Assembly (NCBI GenBank): GCA_026770575.1
Contig: MU657184.1
Coordinates: 307,922-331,239 of the forward strand
From: Pelagophyceae sp. CCMP2097
Taxonomy: Eukaryota > Sar > Pelagophyceae
Length of the DNA: 23,318 bases
Reading direction: 5' to 3'
The notes below the pieces were generated by a model. It was not told the origin of the DNA. It did no database searches and was given only the letters and a program-made list of their open reading frames with translations. Both the position numbers and the translations under genes were made by a program. This document shows positions 1 through 9,482 of this stretch, piece by piece. Numbering within the stretch: position 1 is the first letter of the stretch; the number at the start of each line of letters is the position of its first letter.

Positions 1-245
1 CATCGAACCCGAAGCCCCGGCCGCGCCGCCGCCGTCGGCTTGCGCCGCCGTGAGCGTCACCGTCATCGGCGTCGGGTAGTGGCCCGCCGAGGCCAGGCCG
101 AGGCCTACGTGACTGGCGCTCGCAGAGGGATGCAATCGAGGCGGCGCGCGTGCAATTCGGTGGACTGCGGTGCGCTCGCCTCTCGCGCGGGCGTTGGGCG
201 CGCGGGCGCACCGGCGGCGGCGGCGAGGCTGCGGAAGACGCGCAT
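1..245 (-). CDS. 5' end of a secretory-type protein gene, truncated by the window edge
   Basis: Read leftwards, an ATG at 245 opens a short exon (212-245) coding for MRVFRSLAAAAG. It ends at a GTGCGC donor. A TAG acceptor follows at 105-107, and exon 2 (1-104) continues in phase as LGLASAGHYPTPMTVTL and then a Gly/Ala-rich stretch, with no stop before the edge. The joined N-terminus looks like a signal peptide: basic start, Ala/Leu-rich core, and a small-residue ASA site near residue 17. Intron 105-211 (107 bp) uses the same donor type as the other genes here, which is the main support for the model. The mature protein is outside the window, so no function can be given. Confidence 0.55.
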
Positions 246-1001
246 TGTCGTGAAATTCGGATCACCCGCTGTTGCTCGGGTGAAGCGGCTGCGCGCTTGT
301 AGTGTCAGCTTGTGAGGAGATTTCTATGAGTAGGAATTCCTAGTGGGAAATATTTTAATAGAGCCCGCATGAATTTTTCGAATCCCTTTCTCGCAAGCTG
401 GCGCACCGTGACGAAAAATTGACCTTATGAGGTTTCATACAATTGTAATGGCCGGTTCCCGATCTTCTCCCCGGGCTAACCGGGCACCTACGGTGGCTAC
501 GAGCGTTCCCGGCGCGCAAAGCGCGCTGGATTGAAGCCACGTCCTTCCCCAATCTAACCCAGCTAACGCCGAGCCTCGCCGCCGCAACGCGTCGAAGGGC
601 TCTCAGGGCCTTTTTAAAACTGCACTGACAAACTGGTTTGCCCAGTAGTATAAAAGCTTAAGGTTATATTTAATCCGGTCTTTCGCTAAATTTGGCGATA
701 GAGATTCGAGCAAGACGCCGCGCCGGCGCCAAAGGCGCGACGAGAGGCCACGCTCCGAGGCCCGCAGCCCATCGGGGCCTTGCGATCCGCCTAAGCGGCC
801 CACAGAATGGACACCTGCCTCGCTCGAGCCTCTTGGGCCACAAGCTCCGATAGACTCGCCCTGATGATGGTCCATTGATGGACGTGTAGAGGAGTTTTGC
901 GGTATCTCGACGGCGTTGATGGGCTCTCCCGGTTTCCCGCGCGACTCGAGTCATCTAGGAGTCATCTTGGAGGCCTGCCGAGACGTGCCTTGGGATGCGT
1001 G
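246..1001. other. Intergenic region, no supported gene
   Basis: This lies upstream of the left-edge gene and downstream of the hydrolase stop, both on the minus strand. Bases 320-450 and 610-690 are much more AT-rich than the surroundings. It contains the palindrome TAGGAATTCCTA at 331-342 and, near 650, the TATA-like string AGTATAAAAG (plus strand) followed by TATATTTAAT. Open frames here have skewed composition, no family similarity and no intron logic, so no gene is called. Part of it probably serves as promoter for the left-edge gene. Confidence 0.5.
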
Positions 1002-2281
1002 TTATCGCCCGGGGAGGTTCGCCTCGGGTCGGACCCGCTCGGCGAGGAAGTCGTCGACGTCGCGGGCGAATCGCACCGGGTCGTCCATGGGTATGTTGTG
1101 CGTCGCGCCGGGCACTGTGTGGAACGTCGCGGTGGGCATGCCGCGCGCGATGTTTTTGTAGTACGCCGTCGAGCGGAGTCTTAGCGGAAAGTCGGAGAGA
1201 TCGCCGGCGGTGACGAGGACCGGGCAGCGGATGCAGCCGAGTTTTGACAGCGTCGACCAGCGGCCCGGGTTCAAGTAGTGCGGGGCCTCGTCTAACCTAC
1301 GCCATCGCTCGAGCGGGCGCCAGAATTTCGATGCGCACGCACGGCAGGCAGCGGAGCCGCAAACCTTCGCCGTCGTCCTGTCGGACCATGGCCCCGGCTA
1401 CGTACGCCTCGACCTGCGCGGCCCGTTCGAGGCGATTGGAGCGAGGGGTGAAACGCACGGCTTCGTCGGTCCACTTCGCGCCGAGCCGCTTCTTGACCGC
1501 CAAGCGCGCCTCGGCTACGTCGGCCCAGCCGTCTCGCCTCTTCATCGTCGCGTTTGCGAGGCGGCTCGGGAGCACGTGCGCGGCGAACATGGCCCACCAC
1601 GGAAATACTACGGGCTCCGCGAGTATTAGGCCGCAAAAGGTCCCTGGCCGCTCCAGTTCGGCCATGGCCAAGCTCGCGGCGCCCATAGAGTGCCCCACGC
1701 CGACGATGCGCCGGCCGCCGTCGGCGCCGAGGGCGTCGACCACGTCGAGGATCGCGTGCGGGCCGTTCGTCGCCCAGTCGCCTAGCGTCACGCGTCGCGT
1801 CGAGCGAGGCGCGCGCCGAGGAGCGTACCGGCGTCGCCGCGGCCCCGCCAGCTCTCGCCGTGGTACGGCAGATCAAGCGCGGCGAACGCCGACGCGCCTA
1901 CAGGGCGCAGGTGAGGCCTCGAGAGCGGCGGTGAGACGATGCCGGAGCGATGCCCCAGAGCGGCGGCGCTTCGGACCTTGGCCGAGCCTCTTGATCGTCG
2001 GGTTGAAGATCTCCTTGCAAAAGCCCGTGCCGTGCGCGAAGAGGAGCGTCACGTCGCTATTGCCGCACAGCGACCCGCGAGCGAAAGCGACACCTTGCTT
2101 CGTCCACTGCGTCGCGAGCATCGCGCTGCGAGATGCGGGGGTCCGGGTCGCCGGGCTCCGGCCGCGGGCTCCTGGCCGCGTCGTGGACGTGCAGCCGTGC
2201 TTCCGGCCGATGACCCAGATCGATGACTTTCGAGTACTCGTGAATCGAGTCCGACCCGGCTCGGGGAGGCGTCGCACTCAT
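1002..2281 (-). CDS. Alpha/beta hydrolase (AB-hydrolase_6-like), five exons
   Basis: Likely a soluble serine hydrolase or esterase-like enzyme of unknown substrate. Exons, 5' to 3': about 2127-2281, 1977-2056, 1829-1897, 1365-1781, 1002-1291. The joined protein (about 336 residues) shows the fold in order: an oxyanion strand-turn LLFAHGTGF, a second strand with DLPYHG, the nucleophile elbow GHSMGA with the catalytic Ser, a late strand VLVTAGD supplying the acidic residue, and ATHNIP supplying the catalytic His near the C-terminus. Introns 2-4 are GT-AG and restore frame. Intron 1 is ambiguous: either a 70-bp GC-AG intron (2057-2126) or a 37-bp GT-AG intron (2057-2093), with the same acceptor. 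The acceptor of intron 4 was chosen because the downstream one of two AGs (GTTAG) keeps frame. No signal peptide is evident. The triad is complete, so it is probably active; substrate cannot be inferred. Confidence 0.8.
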
Positions 2282-2490
2282 AAACACTCTCCGGGACCCT
2301 TGTTGGAGTTATTGGAGCAGGCTCCTCCGACGAAAGACGGAGGAGAGCAGCCCACCCAGCGTGGAAAGCAAGCGTCGCTCTCTACGGCGTTGAAACTTGC
2401 TGGACCTCGCGCAGGCTGCGGGGTGCCGGGGGGGTCGACCGCGGCCAGGGTCAAAACGCTTAAAACCTCGCCAGGCGGTCCTCAGAGGCG

Positions 2491-3931
2491 TTAGCCGTGG
2501 ACACCGGTGCCCTCGCCCATGTTCTTGCCGGCGGTCTTGTGCTTGATGATCTTGTTGCCCTTCATGTTCTTGGCGCGCCCAGAGTGCATGCCCATGTTCA
2601 TGTTCCTGCGGCGAGTTTCGTTGCGCTTGTCGCGCAGCATCACGCCGTGGATCGCGCGCTTGTTGAACTGCGCCGCCAGGCCGCGCGCGAAGAAGCCGAC
2701 CGCGTTCATGTCCACGCCCGCCAACTTGTACACGGCCAAGAGGCGTTCGTTGTGTTCCTCGCGCACGGCCACCGTGGACTCGCGGTCGTCGTCGAGGCGG
2801 TAGTTTTGGCGGTAGTACTGCCGGAGCCACCGCGCGCCGACGATCTTCGACTGGCCGCCGCGCTGCACGAGCAGCTCGCCGGACTCCATTACAGTCACCT
2901 TTGGCACGGCGCGTTTCCGAGCCCGCGCCTCGGCGCCGTCGGGATCGGCGTCGGCGGCCACCGCGTCCTCCGCGTCGTCGTCGCCCTCCGACTCCGTCTC
3001 CCAGCCGTCCTCGTCGCCGACGCGGGCCTTGTGCTCCTTGGGGACGAGCCTACGCCAAACGGATTTGGTTCGTCTTCCAAGCGGTTGACGCACGCTTGGG
3101 CGTCGGCGGCGTCGTAGTCGTCGTAGGACGAGGTAAAGTCGTAGAATTCCGAGAGTTCGTCGACCTGGTCGTCCGTATAATATGGCACCTTTGCATGCTG
3201 CTTGTCGATCATGTGCTGTTGGCAGGCCGAAAAGGAAAAAAACACGCGCTCGCAGTAGAGGCAGACGCGGTCCTGCTTGACCTTGTGGCAGAGGTACTTG
3301 GCGAGGCCGGCCTTGTCGGCGAGGTAGCGCGCCTCCGGGAGGAAGAAGCCGTACGTCGACGCCATGTGCTCCAGACTCTCGTCGACAGTCGCAAACCGCT
3401 TCGAGTCGAAGATCGAGTCCTCGGCGTTCGCCTCGGCGCACACCGGCGGCAAGCCCTCGTCCTCCTCGGGCTCCGCGCCGCCCTCGAGCGCGGCCCGCGC
3501 CGCCGCCTCGGCAGCAGTCTCCGCCTCTGCCGCAACGCGCGCGCGCGCCTGCTCCTGCTGCAGCGCGCGGAAGCCCGAGGCGGCGTCCGTCGTCTTGGCG
3601 CCGCCGACGTCGACGAAGCCCTTGAGCTTCCTGTCCTTCAGCACGGCCTGCGGGGCTCAGGCGTCGCGCGCGGGATAATCGCCGCGAACGACGGCGGTCT
3701 CACTTCGCGCTTCGAGGGCTTGACGTGGGACTGCTTGGCGACGGCGGAGGAGCTCGACGTCTGCGCGGCGGCGGCGCGGCGCGCCTCGAATTCCTCCTCG
3801 GCGACGAGTTCCAGCCCGTTCGTCTTGCGCCGGAGGTTGTAGCGGTGCCACTCGCTCTTGTAGTGCGCGCTCCAGTCCGCTTTGGACTCGAAGACCACGC
3901 CGGGCGCCGTCAGGCACGTCAAGGCCGACAT
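2491..3931 (-). CDS. ZNF622/Rei1-type 60S ribosomal subunit maturation factor
   Basis: Homologue of yeast Rei1/Reh1 and human ZNF622, cytoplasmic factors in late pre-60S maturation that promote release or recycling of shuttling factors such as Arx1. Exons 3704-3931, 3094-3647 and 2491-3049 join to 446 residues. Introns are 3648-3703 (GTGAGA) and 3050-3093 (GTGCGT, 44 bp); the second is placed by the need to reach LVPKEHKARVG in frame. N-terminus: the SAHYKSEWHRYNLRRK block typical of Rei1. Middle: VCLYCERVFFSFSACQQHM and DKQHAKVPYY, the second C2H2 finger. C-terminus: ESGELLVQRGG, the RQYYRQNY block, then a very basic tail rich in Met, Asn and Lys, which in yeast Rei1 enters the ribosome exit tunnel. 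Odd point: the first finger has CLTAPG where the family has C-x2-C, so one zinc ligand appears lost. The central part is Glu/Ala-rich and acidic. Shares a short divergent upstream region with the gene at 4168. Confidence 0.95.
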
Positions 3932-4167
3932 GGCGCAAGTTCTTATCGCCGCGTCGGCCGTGTACTTTACAATTGTACGAAAAGGGCTTCTCCAGGTTGC
4001 GTAAACACACTGCTGCAAACGAACAAAATCGGAAGTGCGGACGTGAAGGCCGTGACTCAGCGCCGAGGCTCGCACGCGGTCGGCGCCCTTCGTAGCCCCG
4101 CGCGCCCGGCAGCGAGGAGCGTCCTCGAAAGCCGGCGAGCAGCGGTGCCGGCGCCTCGCGGAGTCGG
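3932..4167. promoter_or_regulatory. Divergent intergenic promoter region
   Basis: This 236-bp stretch lies between the start codons of the ZNF622-type gene (leftward) and the membrane-protein gene (rightward), so it must hold both promoters if the models are right. The part next to the ZNF622 start (about 3960-4030) is AT-richer than its surroundings and contains TGTACTTTACAATTGTACG, with TGTAC and its inverted copy GTAC around CAATTG. No clear TATA box is seen. The call rests on layout only. Confidence 0.5.
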
Positions 4168-5259
4168 ATGCAGATGACGCGGTGGCTGCTCCTGTCGGCG
4201 CTGCCGGCAGCAAACGCGCTCGTTTCGCCGCGGCCGCCATTCGCGCGGACGAATGCTCTGAACGGGCGCGGCCCCGTCTACGGCCGCATCCCGACGTCGC
4301 TCGACGCGAACGACGCTCTGTCCGTGGCCACGTTCTCCACGGCAGCAGACGCTGCACCGCTGGCGGTGCGCCCCGGCTTTGCGCGGCCTCGTCTGCCTTT
4401 TTCCGACGGCAAACGCAGGATGCGGTATCGGCGTCACCGGGCTTAAACTTGGTCGCGTCGCTCCTCGTCGGCGCAGCCATCTACTTCGGCCCCGTGAGCT
4501 CTCTGATCGCGGGGGCGGCGCGCCCTGCAGCAGCGGGGGCGGCGCCAGTCGGACTGCGGCTTTTTTTAGGACTGGTCTCTCGCTTCTCTGGGCCTCGAGA
4601 CGGGCGTGCAGCCCGGCCGCGCCACGGCGCTCTTCGTCGGCCGCCTCGCCGATTCGAATTCGACGTTTGTGATAGCGCAGGACGAGGGCTACTCGGCTTC
4701 GGCGCCGCTGCCGGTTCAATTGGTGACGTTTTCGGCCTTTGCAGCGGCTGGGAGCGCGGGGTACTCTGGGCTTCTCTACGTCTTCGACGGCGCCGCAACG
4801 TTCGTCTTCGCGGCGGCAGCCTGCTGCGCTCTGGCGGGCGGCGTCTACGAAATCGGTGCGGGTTTTTCCCCGGCCTTTCCCAGGCGCGAAACGGCCGCGT
4901 TTAGTAAACGGCCGCGTCTAGGCCGGCCGCGGCAGCAAACCAGAGACGAGGCCGACGTCACCGACCTGCTCGAGTCGTCCTTCGCCGCGTTCGCGGAGAA
5001 GCGGCTGGTGCGTCCCATCCTTCTGCGGGCGGCGGAAACGCTTTTCTCGCAGGAGCGCGCGTCGATGACTGCCACGGTGCACAAGTCCGAAGTCGTGCGC
5101 GCCTTCCGCAAATCCGTCGGCCGCTACCGCACCGCAGAGGGGAGCGAAATCGCAGACGTCCAGATCGAGCGCTGCCTTCGAAAGTGGCTCGGTGGGCCAG
5201 TTTCCCCCGCCGGGTTTTGCAAAGGCCTAGCGCTCTCCGCTGAGGCGCCTATCTTCTAG
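4168..5259 (+). CDS. Signal-peptide membrane protein, possibly plastid-targeted, unknown function
   Basis: I do not recognise this family. Exons 4168-4365, 4419-4493, 4570-4855 and 4922-5259 join to about 298 residues. It starts MQMTRWLLLSALPAANALVSP: a signal peptide with a probable cut after ANA, then a Pro/Arg-rich stretch resembling a heterokont bipartite plastid leader (Leu rather than the commoner Phe at +1). Exon 2 encodes a membrane segment (VASLLVGAAIYFG). Exon 3 has a beta-rich part and then two Ala/Gly-rich hydrophobic segments (about VTFSAFAAAGSAGYSGLLYV and FVFAAAACCALAGGVY). The last exon is a charged helical tail. Introns 1 and 3 have GTGCG donors. Intron 2 can be GTGAGC at 4494 (preferred) or a GC donor at 4515; both keep frame. 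Intron 3 (66 bp) has no stop and contains AAACGGCCGCGT twice. The final stop coincides with a TAG that could also be an acceptor, so the C-terminus is uncertain. Confidence 0.65.
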
Positions 5260-5443
5260 TTAAAGGCCTACACCCTGTGACGGAGCCTCGGTGGAGTCTA
5301 GAACAGAAGAAAGAAACGGGTCCTTCCTCGCGCCCCGTCGCGCCCCCGGCCAGGGGCCTTTTCCGACAATCCACCTTTTTGGAGAAGATCGCAATCGGCT
5401 GTTTGAACGGCGGGGGCCGAGTCCCCCTTCTTTGCGGTTTGGC

Positions 5444-6909
5444 ATGGTGCGGTACGGGTCGCCCGCGCGGCGGCCGCCGAGCGAGGCGGCGCAGCTGATG
5501 CATTCGCTGGTTCAAGAGCAGTGTAAAAAGGACGTTTTGATCGACACACTGCGCACCACACTCGGCAACGCCCGCAGCGAGCTCGAGCGGTCGCGGGCGC
5601 GAGGCGAGCGCGCGCGCGGCGCCGAGGAGCTGGCGCGTCCCCGTAAACGTTTTGGCCGGCGCCGGCGAAACGGCGGTCGGTAGGCGCGGGCGCTCCGGGC
5701 CGAAGTTCGCGCAGTGCAGAAGCGCTGCGATGAGGTGTGCCCTCGCGCGGGACGGGCGGCGCGGCCTCTGACGGTGGCGGCCGATGTAGGAGCGGCGCGC
5801 GTTTGCCAAGCGCGAAGAGGCGTGGGCGGCGCGGTGCGAGGACCTCGAGGGCCTGCTCGAGTCTTCGAATACTGCGTCGTCGTCGGTCTCGGACGTCAAG
5901 GCGCAGTGCGAGCTGCGCGTGAGAGCGCTGGCCGACGAGCTCAAGTCCGCGCTCGAGACGGCGGCGGACGCGGAGCGGCGTGTGCGGGCCGTCGACGAAT
6001 TAAGGCGGCAGGCGGCTGCGGCGGCGGCGCACGAGGCGGCGCAGTTGCGCAGCGAGGCAGCGCGCGCCGTGCGCGACCACGGCGAGTTGGACGCCAAGCT
6101 CGCGGGCGTCGCCGCCGTGGCCGAGCAGCAAAAAACGCTCCAAAACTCGCGCGAGCGACTCCGCGCCGACGCCGAGGTCGCGAAGCACGAGCTGCAGGGC
6201 GAAAACGCGGAACTGCGCCGCACCGCTTCGGAGGCGCAGGCGGCGCTGCGCCGCGAGCGCGCGAGCGCCGCGCCGCTCGAGGCTGATGTCGTCGCGGCGC
6301 GCGACGAGGTCCGAGACCTGCGCGCCGCGCTCGCGGCGCGCGAGCGCGCCGCCGACGACGCCGGCGCGGCGGCGGCGCGAATGCGCGACGAAGTGGCGCA
6401 GCTGCAGGACCGCCTCCGCGACCGCGACGCTTTGGCCGACCGCGCGGCGGCGCTCCACGACGCGCACGCGGCGTTGCAGGCGCGCTGCGCCGATCTCTCG
6501 GCGCAGTTGGATCGCGAGCGCGCCGAGCGCGCGCAGTGGGCGCGCGCGCGCATCGAGTTGCTGACGAACTTCTGCGACAACGGCGAACCAACCGCCCGCT
6601 CCGCGTCGCCGGCAAACGACATCGCCATGCTCCGCCTCCTCGCCAACGCAGGTCCGTCCATGCCTCTGGGTACTGCTGCCATGGGGACCGCTCCCAGACG
6701 AAAGTGATGCGACGGCCGGCCGGCGCCGCGACGTGGCGCCTCTAGGCACGCCGACTCCGACGGCGGCGGCGCCGCAGACGCCGTTTTCCATGCCGTTCAA
6801 CCACTCGCCGGGCTCGCTGCCGCCGTCGCCGCCCGCGTCGCGATACTCGCCGACGCCGCCCGCGTCGCGATACTCGCCCCCGCTGTACCCGGCCTCGCCG
6901 CGGATCTAG
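5444..6909 (+). CDS. Long coiled-coil protein with Pro/Ser/Tyr-rich C-terminal repeats
   Basis: Four exons (5444-5632, 5684-5734, 5790-6651, 6746-6909) join to 421 residues. After a short basic N-terminus (MVRYGSPARRPPSEA), residues about 15-350 form an almost unbroken coiled coil rich in Ala, Glu, Arg and Leu, with heptads such as LADELKSALETAADAERRVRA and no transmembrane segment. The C-terminus is low-complexity and Pro-rich, with PPASRYSP duplicated in tandem (24-bp DNA repeat around 6829-6880). Intron 1 (5633-5683) must be GC-AG to join EEL to ARALRAEV; the nearby GTAAAC donor leads to a stop. Intron 2 uses GTGTGC and intron 3 GTCCGT. The architecture suggests a cytoskeletal, centrosomal or scaffold protein with phosphorylatable SP motifs in the tail, but composition bias prevents assignment to a family. 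Confidence 0.83.
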
Positions 6910-7200
6910 CGACCCCGAGCAACGACGTGCAGCCGCGCCGCCGCGCGCGCCGCCGCCCCGCCGCTGCCTTTAACTGCCTCGGCAATTTTGTGTCGCGGGT
7001 AGTGTAGTGTCAGGAGTCGCCTAAGGACGGCGCGCCTTCTCTAGAGCTCTGTACACGACTCATCGTCATGACGTCACGCTGCCGGGGAAAGTCAAAAGTA
7101 TCGCCAAAGCCGTTATTTAAAAAATTAAAAGAGAACTTTCGAGTCACCACTGGCAGCCGAATCCGAGCTCGCGAGGCGCGTCGCGGCGAGGCGCGCGGGC
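6910..7200 (+). promoter_or_regulatory. Intergenic region with a perfect TGACGTCA site upstream of the ACBP gene
   Basis: Between the coiled-coil gene and the acyl-CoA-binding protein gene, both rightward. A perfect palindromic CRE/bZIP site TGACGTCA lies at 7069-7076, about 125 bp before the ATG at 7201. It is followed by an AT-rich patch with TTATTTAAAAAATTAAAAG (about 7112-7131). TGACGT is the core bound by bZIP factors, including stramenopile aureochromes; whether it is used here is inference. Confidence 0.45.
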
Positions 7201-8284
7201 ATGGACTTTGCCGACTCGGACGCCTTCGAGAATGCGGCGGCGGCGGCGCGGAGTGACCTCGGCGGCGTCTCGCCGGATGAGCAGCTGGAGCTGTATGGGC
7301 TCTACAAGCAGAGTGTGGAAGGCGACTGCGTATCGGCCAAGCCGGCCATTTGGGACATGACGGCCCGAGCCAAGTGGCACGCCTGGCAGGCCCAGGTCGG
7401 CCTCGGCAAAAAAGACGCGCAGGAGCTCTACGTCCAACTCGTCGCCGCGCTCCTCGCCACGCCGGGCTCGTCCGCCGCGCAGGTGCGCGCCGCGCGCCGC
7501 TGCCGCGCCAGGCGGAGCCGGGCGTTGTGCAGGGTCGCGGGCTGCAGCGTCGCGGACGGCGCGCGTAGGGCACGAGCATCGGCGGCGCTAAGTCGGTCTC
7601 GACTCTCGGCGCGTTGGACGGCGACGGCGCGTCGCCCGCTTCGTGGGGCGCCGGTGACCACCTCCTCGACGCGGCGAGCTCGGGCAAGCTCGACGACGTC
7701 GACGCCGCGCTTTCGGCGGCGGAGGTAGATTTGCACCGCGTCGACGCGGAGGTGAGCCACTCCAAAGGGGCCGCTCGCAAGGGAGCCTCGTCGCCCGGGA
7801 TGCCGCCGGCGGAGGGCCAGTGTATAGTATCGTGTGTAGGGGCGCAACGCCCTCCACTTTGCGGCCGACCGAGGTGCGCCCCGCTGCCGAGGTGGGCCAT
7901 CGAGACGATTCGTAGGCCACGCGTCGGTCTGCGCGCGCCTCGTCGCGGCCGGCATAGACGTCAACGCGCGCGACGGGAGTGCGTCTATTGCTTGGATGAT
8001 GCTTGCGTCGTCCGCCGGCCGACGATCCCGTGCACCTGCCGCCCGACGATCCCGTGCACAGCCGGCCTCACGCCGCTCGCCTACGCCGCGCGGCCCCGTG
8101 TCCCCGCATTCGCATTCGCTTCCTGGTCCGACGGCCGCCGCAGGTCACGTGCGAGCACGCCGACTGCGTCGTCGCGCTCGTGGAGCGCGGTGCCGACTCT
8201 TCCCTTGCCGACGACGACGGCGACACACCAGCATCCACCGCCAGCGCGGCGATGCACGCCCTCCTCGGTACACCATCACCGTGA
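7201..8284 (+). CDS. Acyl-CoA-binding domain protein with C-terminal ankyrin repeats (ACBD6-like)
   Basis: Binds long-chain acyl-CoA through an N-terminal ACBP fold and partners through ankyrin repeats, as in animal ACBD6 and plant ACBP1/2. Exons 7201-7482, 7569-7751, 7840-7873, 7916-7978, 8062-8087 and 8144-8284 join to 242 residues. ACBP signatures: LELYGLYKQSVEGDC, the PAIWDM loop and AKWHAWQAQVGLGKKDAQ, ending near residue 94. Ankyrin signatures: LLDAASSGKLDDVDAAL, NALHFAADRGHASVCARLVAAGIDV, and LTPLAYA joined to VTCEHADCVVALVERGADS. Intron 5 (8088-8143) must be GC-AG to restore the last repeat; introns 1, 3 and 4 use GTGCG donors and intron 2 GTGAGC. Intron 3 is only 42 bp and exon 5 only 26 bp. 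Intron 4 holds a 17-bp direct repeat (CCGACGATCCCGTGCAC twice). No membrane anchor is seen, so it is probably cytosolic. Confidence 0.93.
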
Positions 8285-8434
8285 CGCGCCTCGCTTAACT
8301 TACGAACCTTGCCGTCGGCGGTACACTGCCGTTAAGTGCTCGTAAACACGGCCGGGATAAAAAAGAGTGTGCTCGCCGAAACGCCGCCACCGAAGCTTCG
8401 CGCCGCGCGCCCGTCTTCTCCTACCGTCTCGGTC

Positions 8435-9175
8435 ATGTCCGCGCTGGCGACGCAGGCGCCGCACGTCGAGTGGGCGCAGCGCAAGGACGGCCTTTTCGTG
8501 ACGATTAAGATTGTGGACGCGACGGCTGTAAAAGTCGACCTCACCGCGACCTCGCTGACCTTTGAAGCGACGGGGTGCGTCCCCGAAACGACCGCCCTGC
8601 AGCGACGCGCCTGCGCAGCGACGAGACGCCGTACGCCTTCTCCTACGAGTTCTTCGGCGAAGTCCTCCCGGAGGTGCGCCCGCGCCCCGATTCAAAAGGC
8701 CCTTTGCGTCGGCCACGCGCGCGACGCAGGAGAGCAAATGGATGACGCACGCGCGGAACATGCAGATGCACATTGTGAAAGCGGTGCGTTCTCTCGTTTC
8801 GCGTCTGACGCCGTGCCGGCGCCGACGGCCCTTCTAGGATAAGGGCACGGGCCACTGGCCGCGGCTTTTTAAGGACAAAGCCATTGAAAAGCAATTCTGC
8901 TCCGCCGACTGGTCCCGCTACGTCGACGAGGACGAGGTGCGATTGCCGAGGATGGATTGCGTTTCTTCACAGAGGACCGTCGCAGGAGGCGGACGACGGC
9001 GGCTTCGACATGAGCTCGCTCGAGGGCGCCGCGGTGCGTCGTCGGGGCCGCGTGGGACGCGTCACGGGACGCCGCGCGCCCGCCGTAGGGCTTTGGGGGC
9101 GACGCGGAAGAGCCGTACGAGCCGGACAGCGACGACGACGTCGACCTCGGTGACCTCGACGAGCCGCCAAAGTAA
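8435..9175 (+). CDS. p23 (Sba1-type) CS-domain Hsp90 co-chaperone
   Basis: Co-chaperone that binds the ATP-closed N-domain of Hsp90 and slows ATP hydrolysis. Six exons (8435-8574, 8619-8673, 8730-8783, 8838-8936, 8986-9033, 9089-9175) join to 160 residues, the usual p23 length. The CS domain starts APHVEWAQRKDGLFVTIKI and continues with VDLTATSLTFEATG and YAFSYEFFGEVLPE. The p23-specific block HWPRLFKDKAIEKQF plus DWSRYVDEDE follows, then GGFDMSSLEG and an acidic tail ending DLDEPPK. All five introns are 44-56 bp with GTGCG donors, the most uniform set in the window. Acceptors of introns 1 and 4 were chosen among competing AGs by frame and conservation. Intron 2 contains AAAAGGCCCTTTGCGTCGG, closely matched upstream of the SFT2 gene. 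Confidence 0.93.
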
Positions 9176-9482
9176 ATCCGAGTCCGCGAGGTGATAAAGA
9201 CTGTGCGGACCGACCTCGAACGGACCCGCGGCGCGTGTGCCAAGAGTCGCACGCGACTGCATAATGTACCTTCTCCAACGGACCGGTCTCTTGTGTCGAA
9301 TGTTCGGCCTCGAGAAAGAATTTCTTCCGAGGCGCTTACCTCGGGCTGAGGCTCGAGGAGGGTCGAGGCGCGCGTCGAAGAGCCCTTCCGACTCGCCGGT
9401 CCCCGCCGCATCGCCTTAGAGGCATCGACGCGGTGCCGGCCTCAGGACCCGAGATCGACCATACATCCAGGCATCGAAAAGG
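9176..9482. other. Intergenic region, probable promoter of the zinc-finger gene
   Basis: 307 bp between the stop of the p23 gene and the ATG of the zinc-finger gene, both rightward. I see no conserved protein and no RNA gene in it. It is slightly less GC-rich near 9240-9320 (CATAATGTACCTTCTCC). No TATA box or repeat stands out. Confidence 0.4.

Noticed and set aside
1244..2494. 416-codon open frame on the plus strand over the hydrolase gene
   Set aside because: Antisense shadow in GC-rich DNA; Arg/Ser/Pro-rich with no family pattern, while the minus strand gives a complete hydrolase.
5192..5443. Extra intron and fifth exon for the membrane protein (GTGGGC at 5192 to TAG at 5259)
   Set aside because: Possible by signals, but the extension is low-complexity and runs into the next gene's leader; the simple stop at 5257-5259 was kept.
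5249..6682. 477-codon minus-strand frame over the coiled-coil gene
   Set aside because: Ala/Ser/Arg-rich mirror of the coiled-coil codons; no independent evidence.
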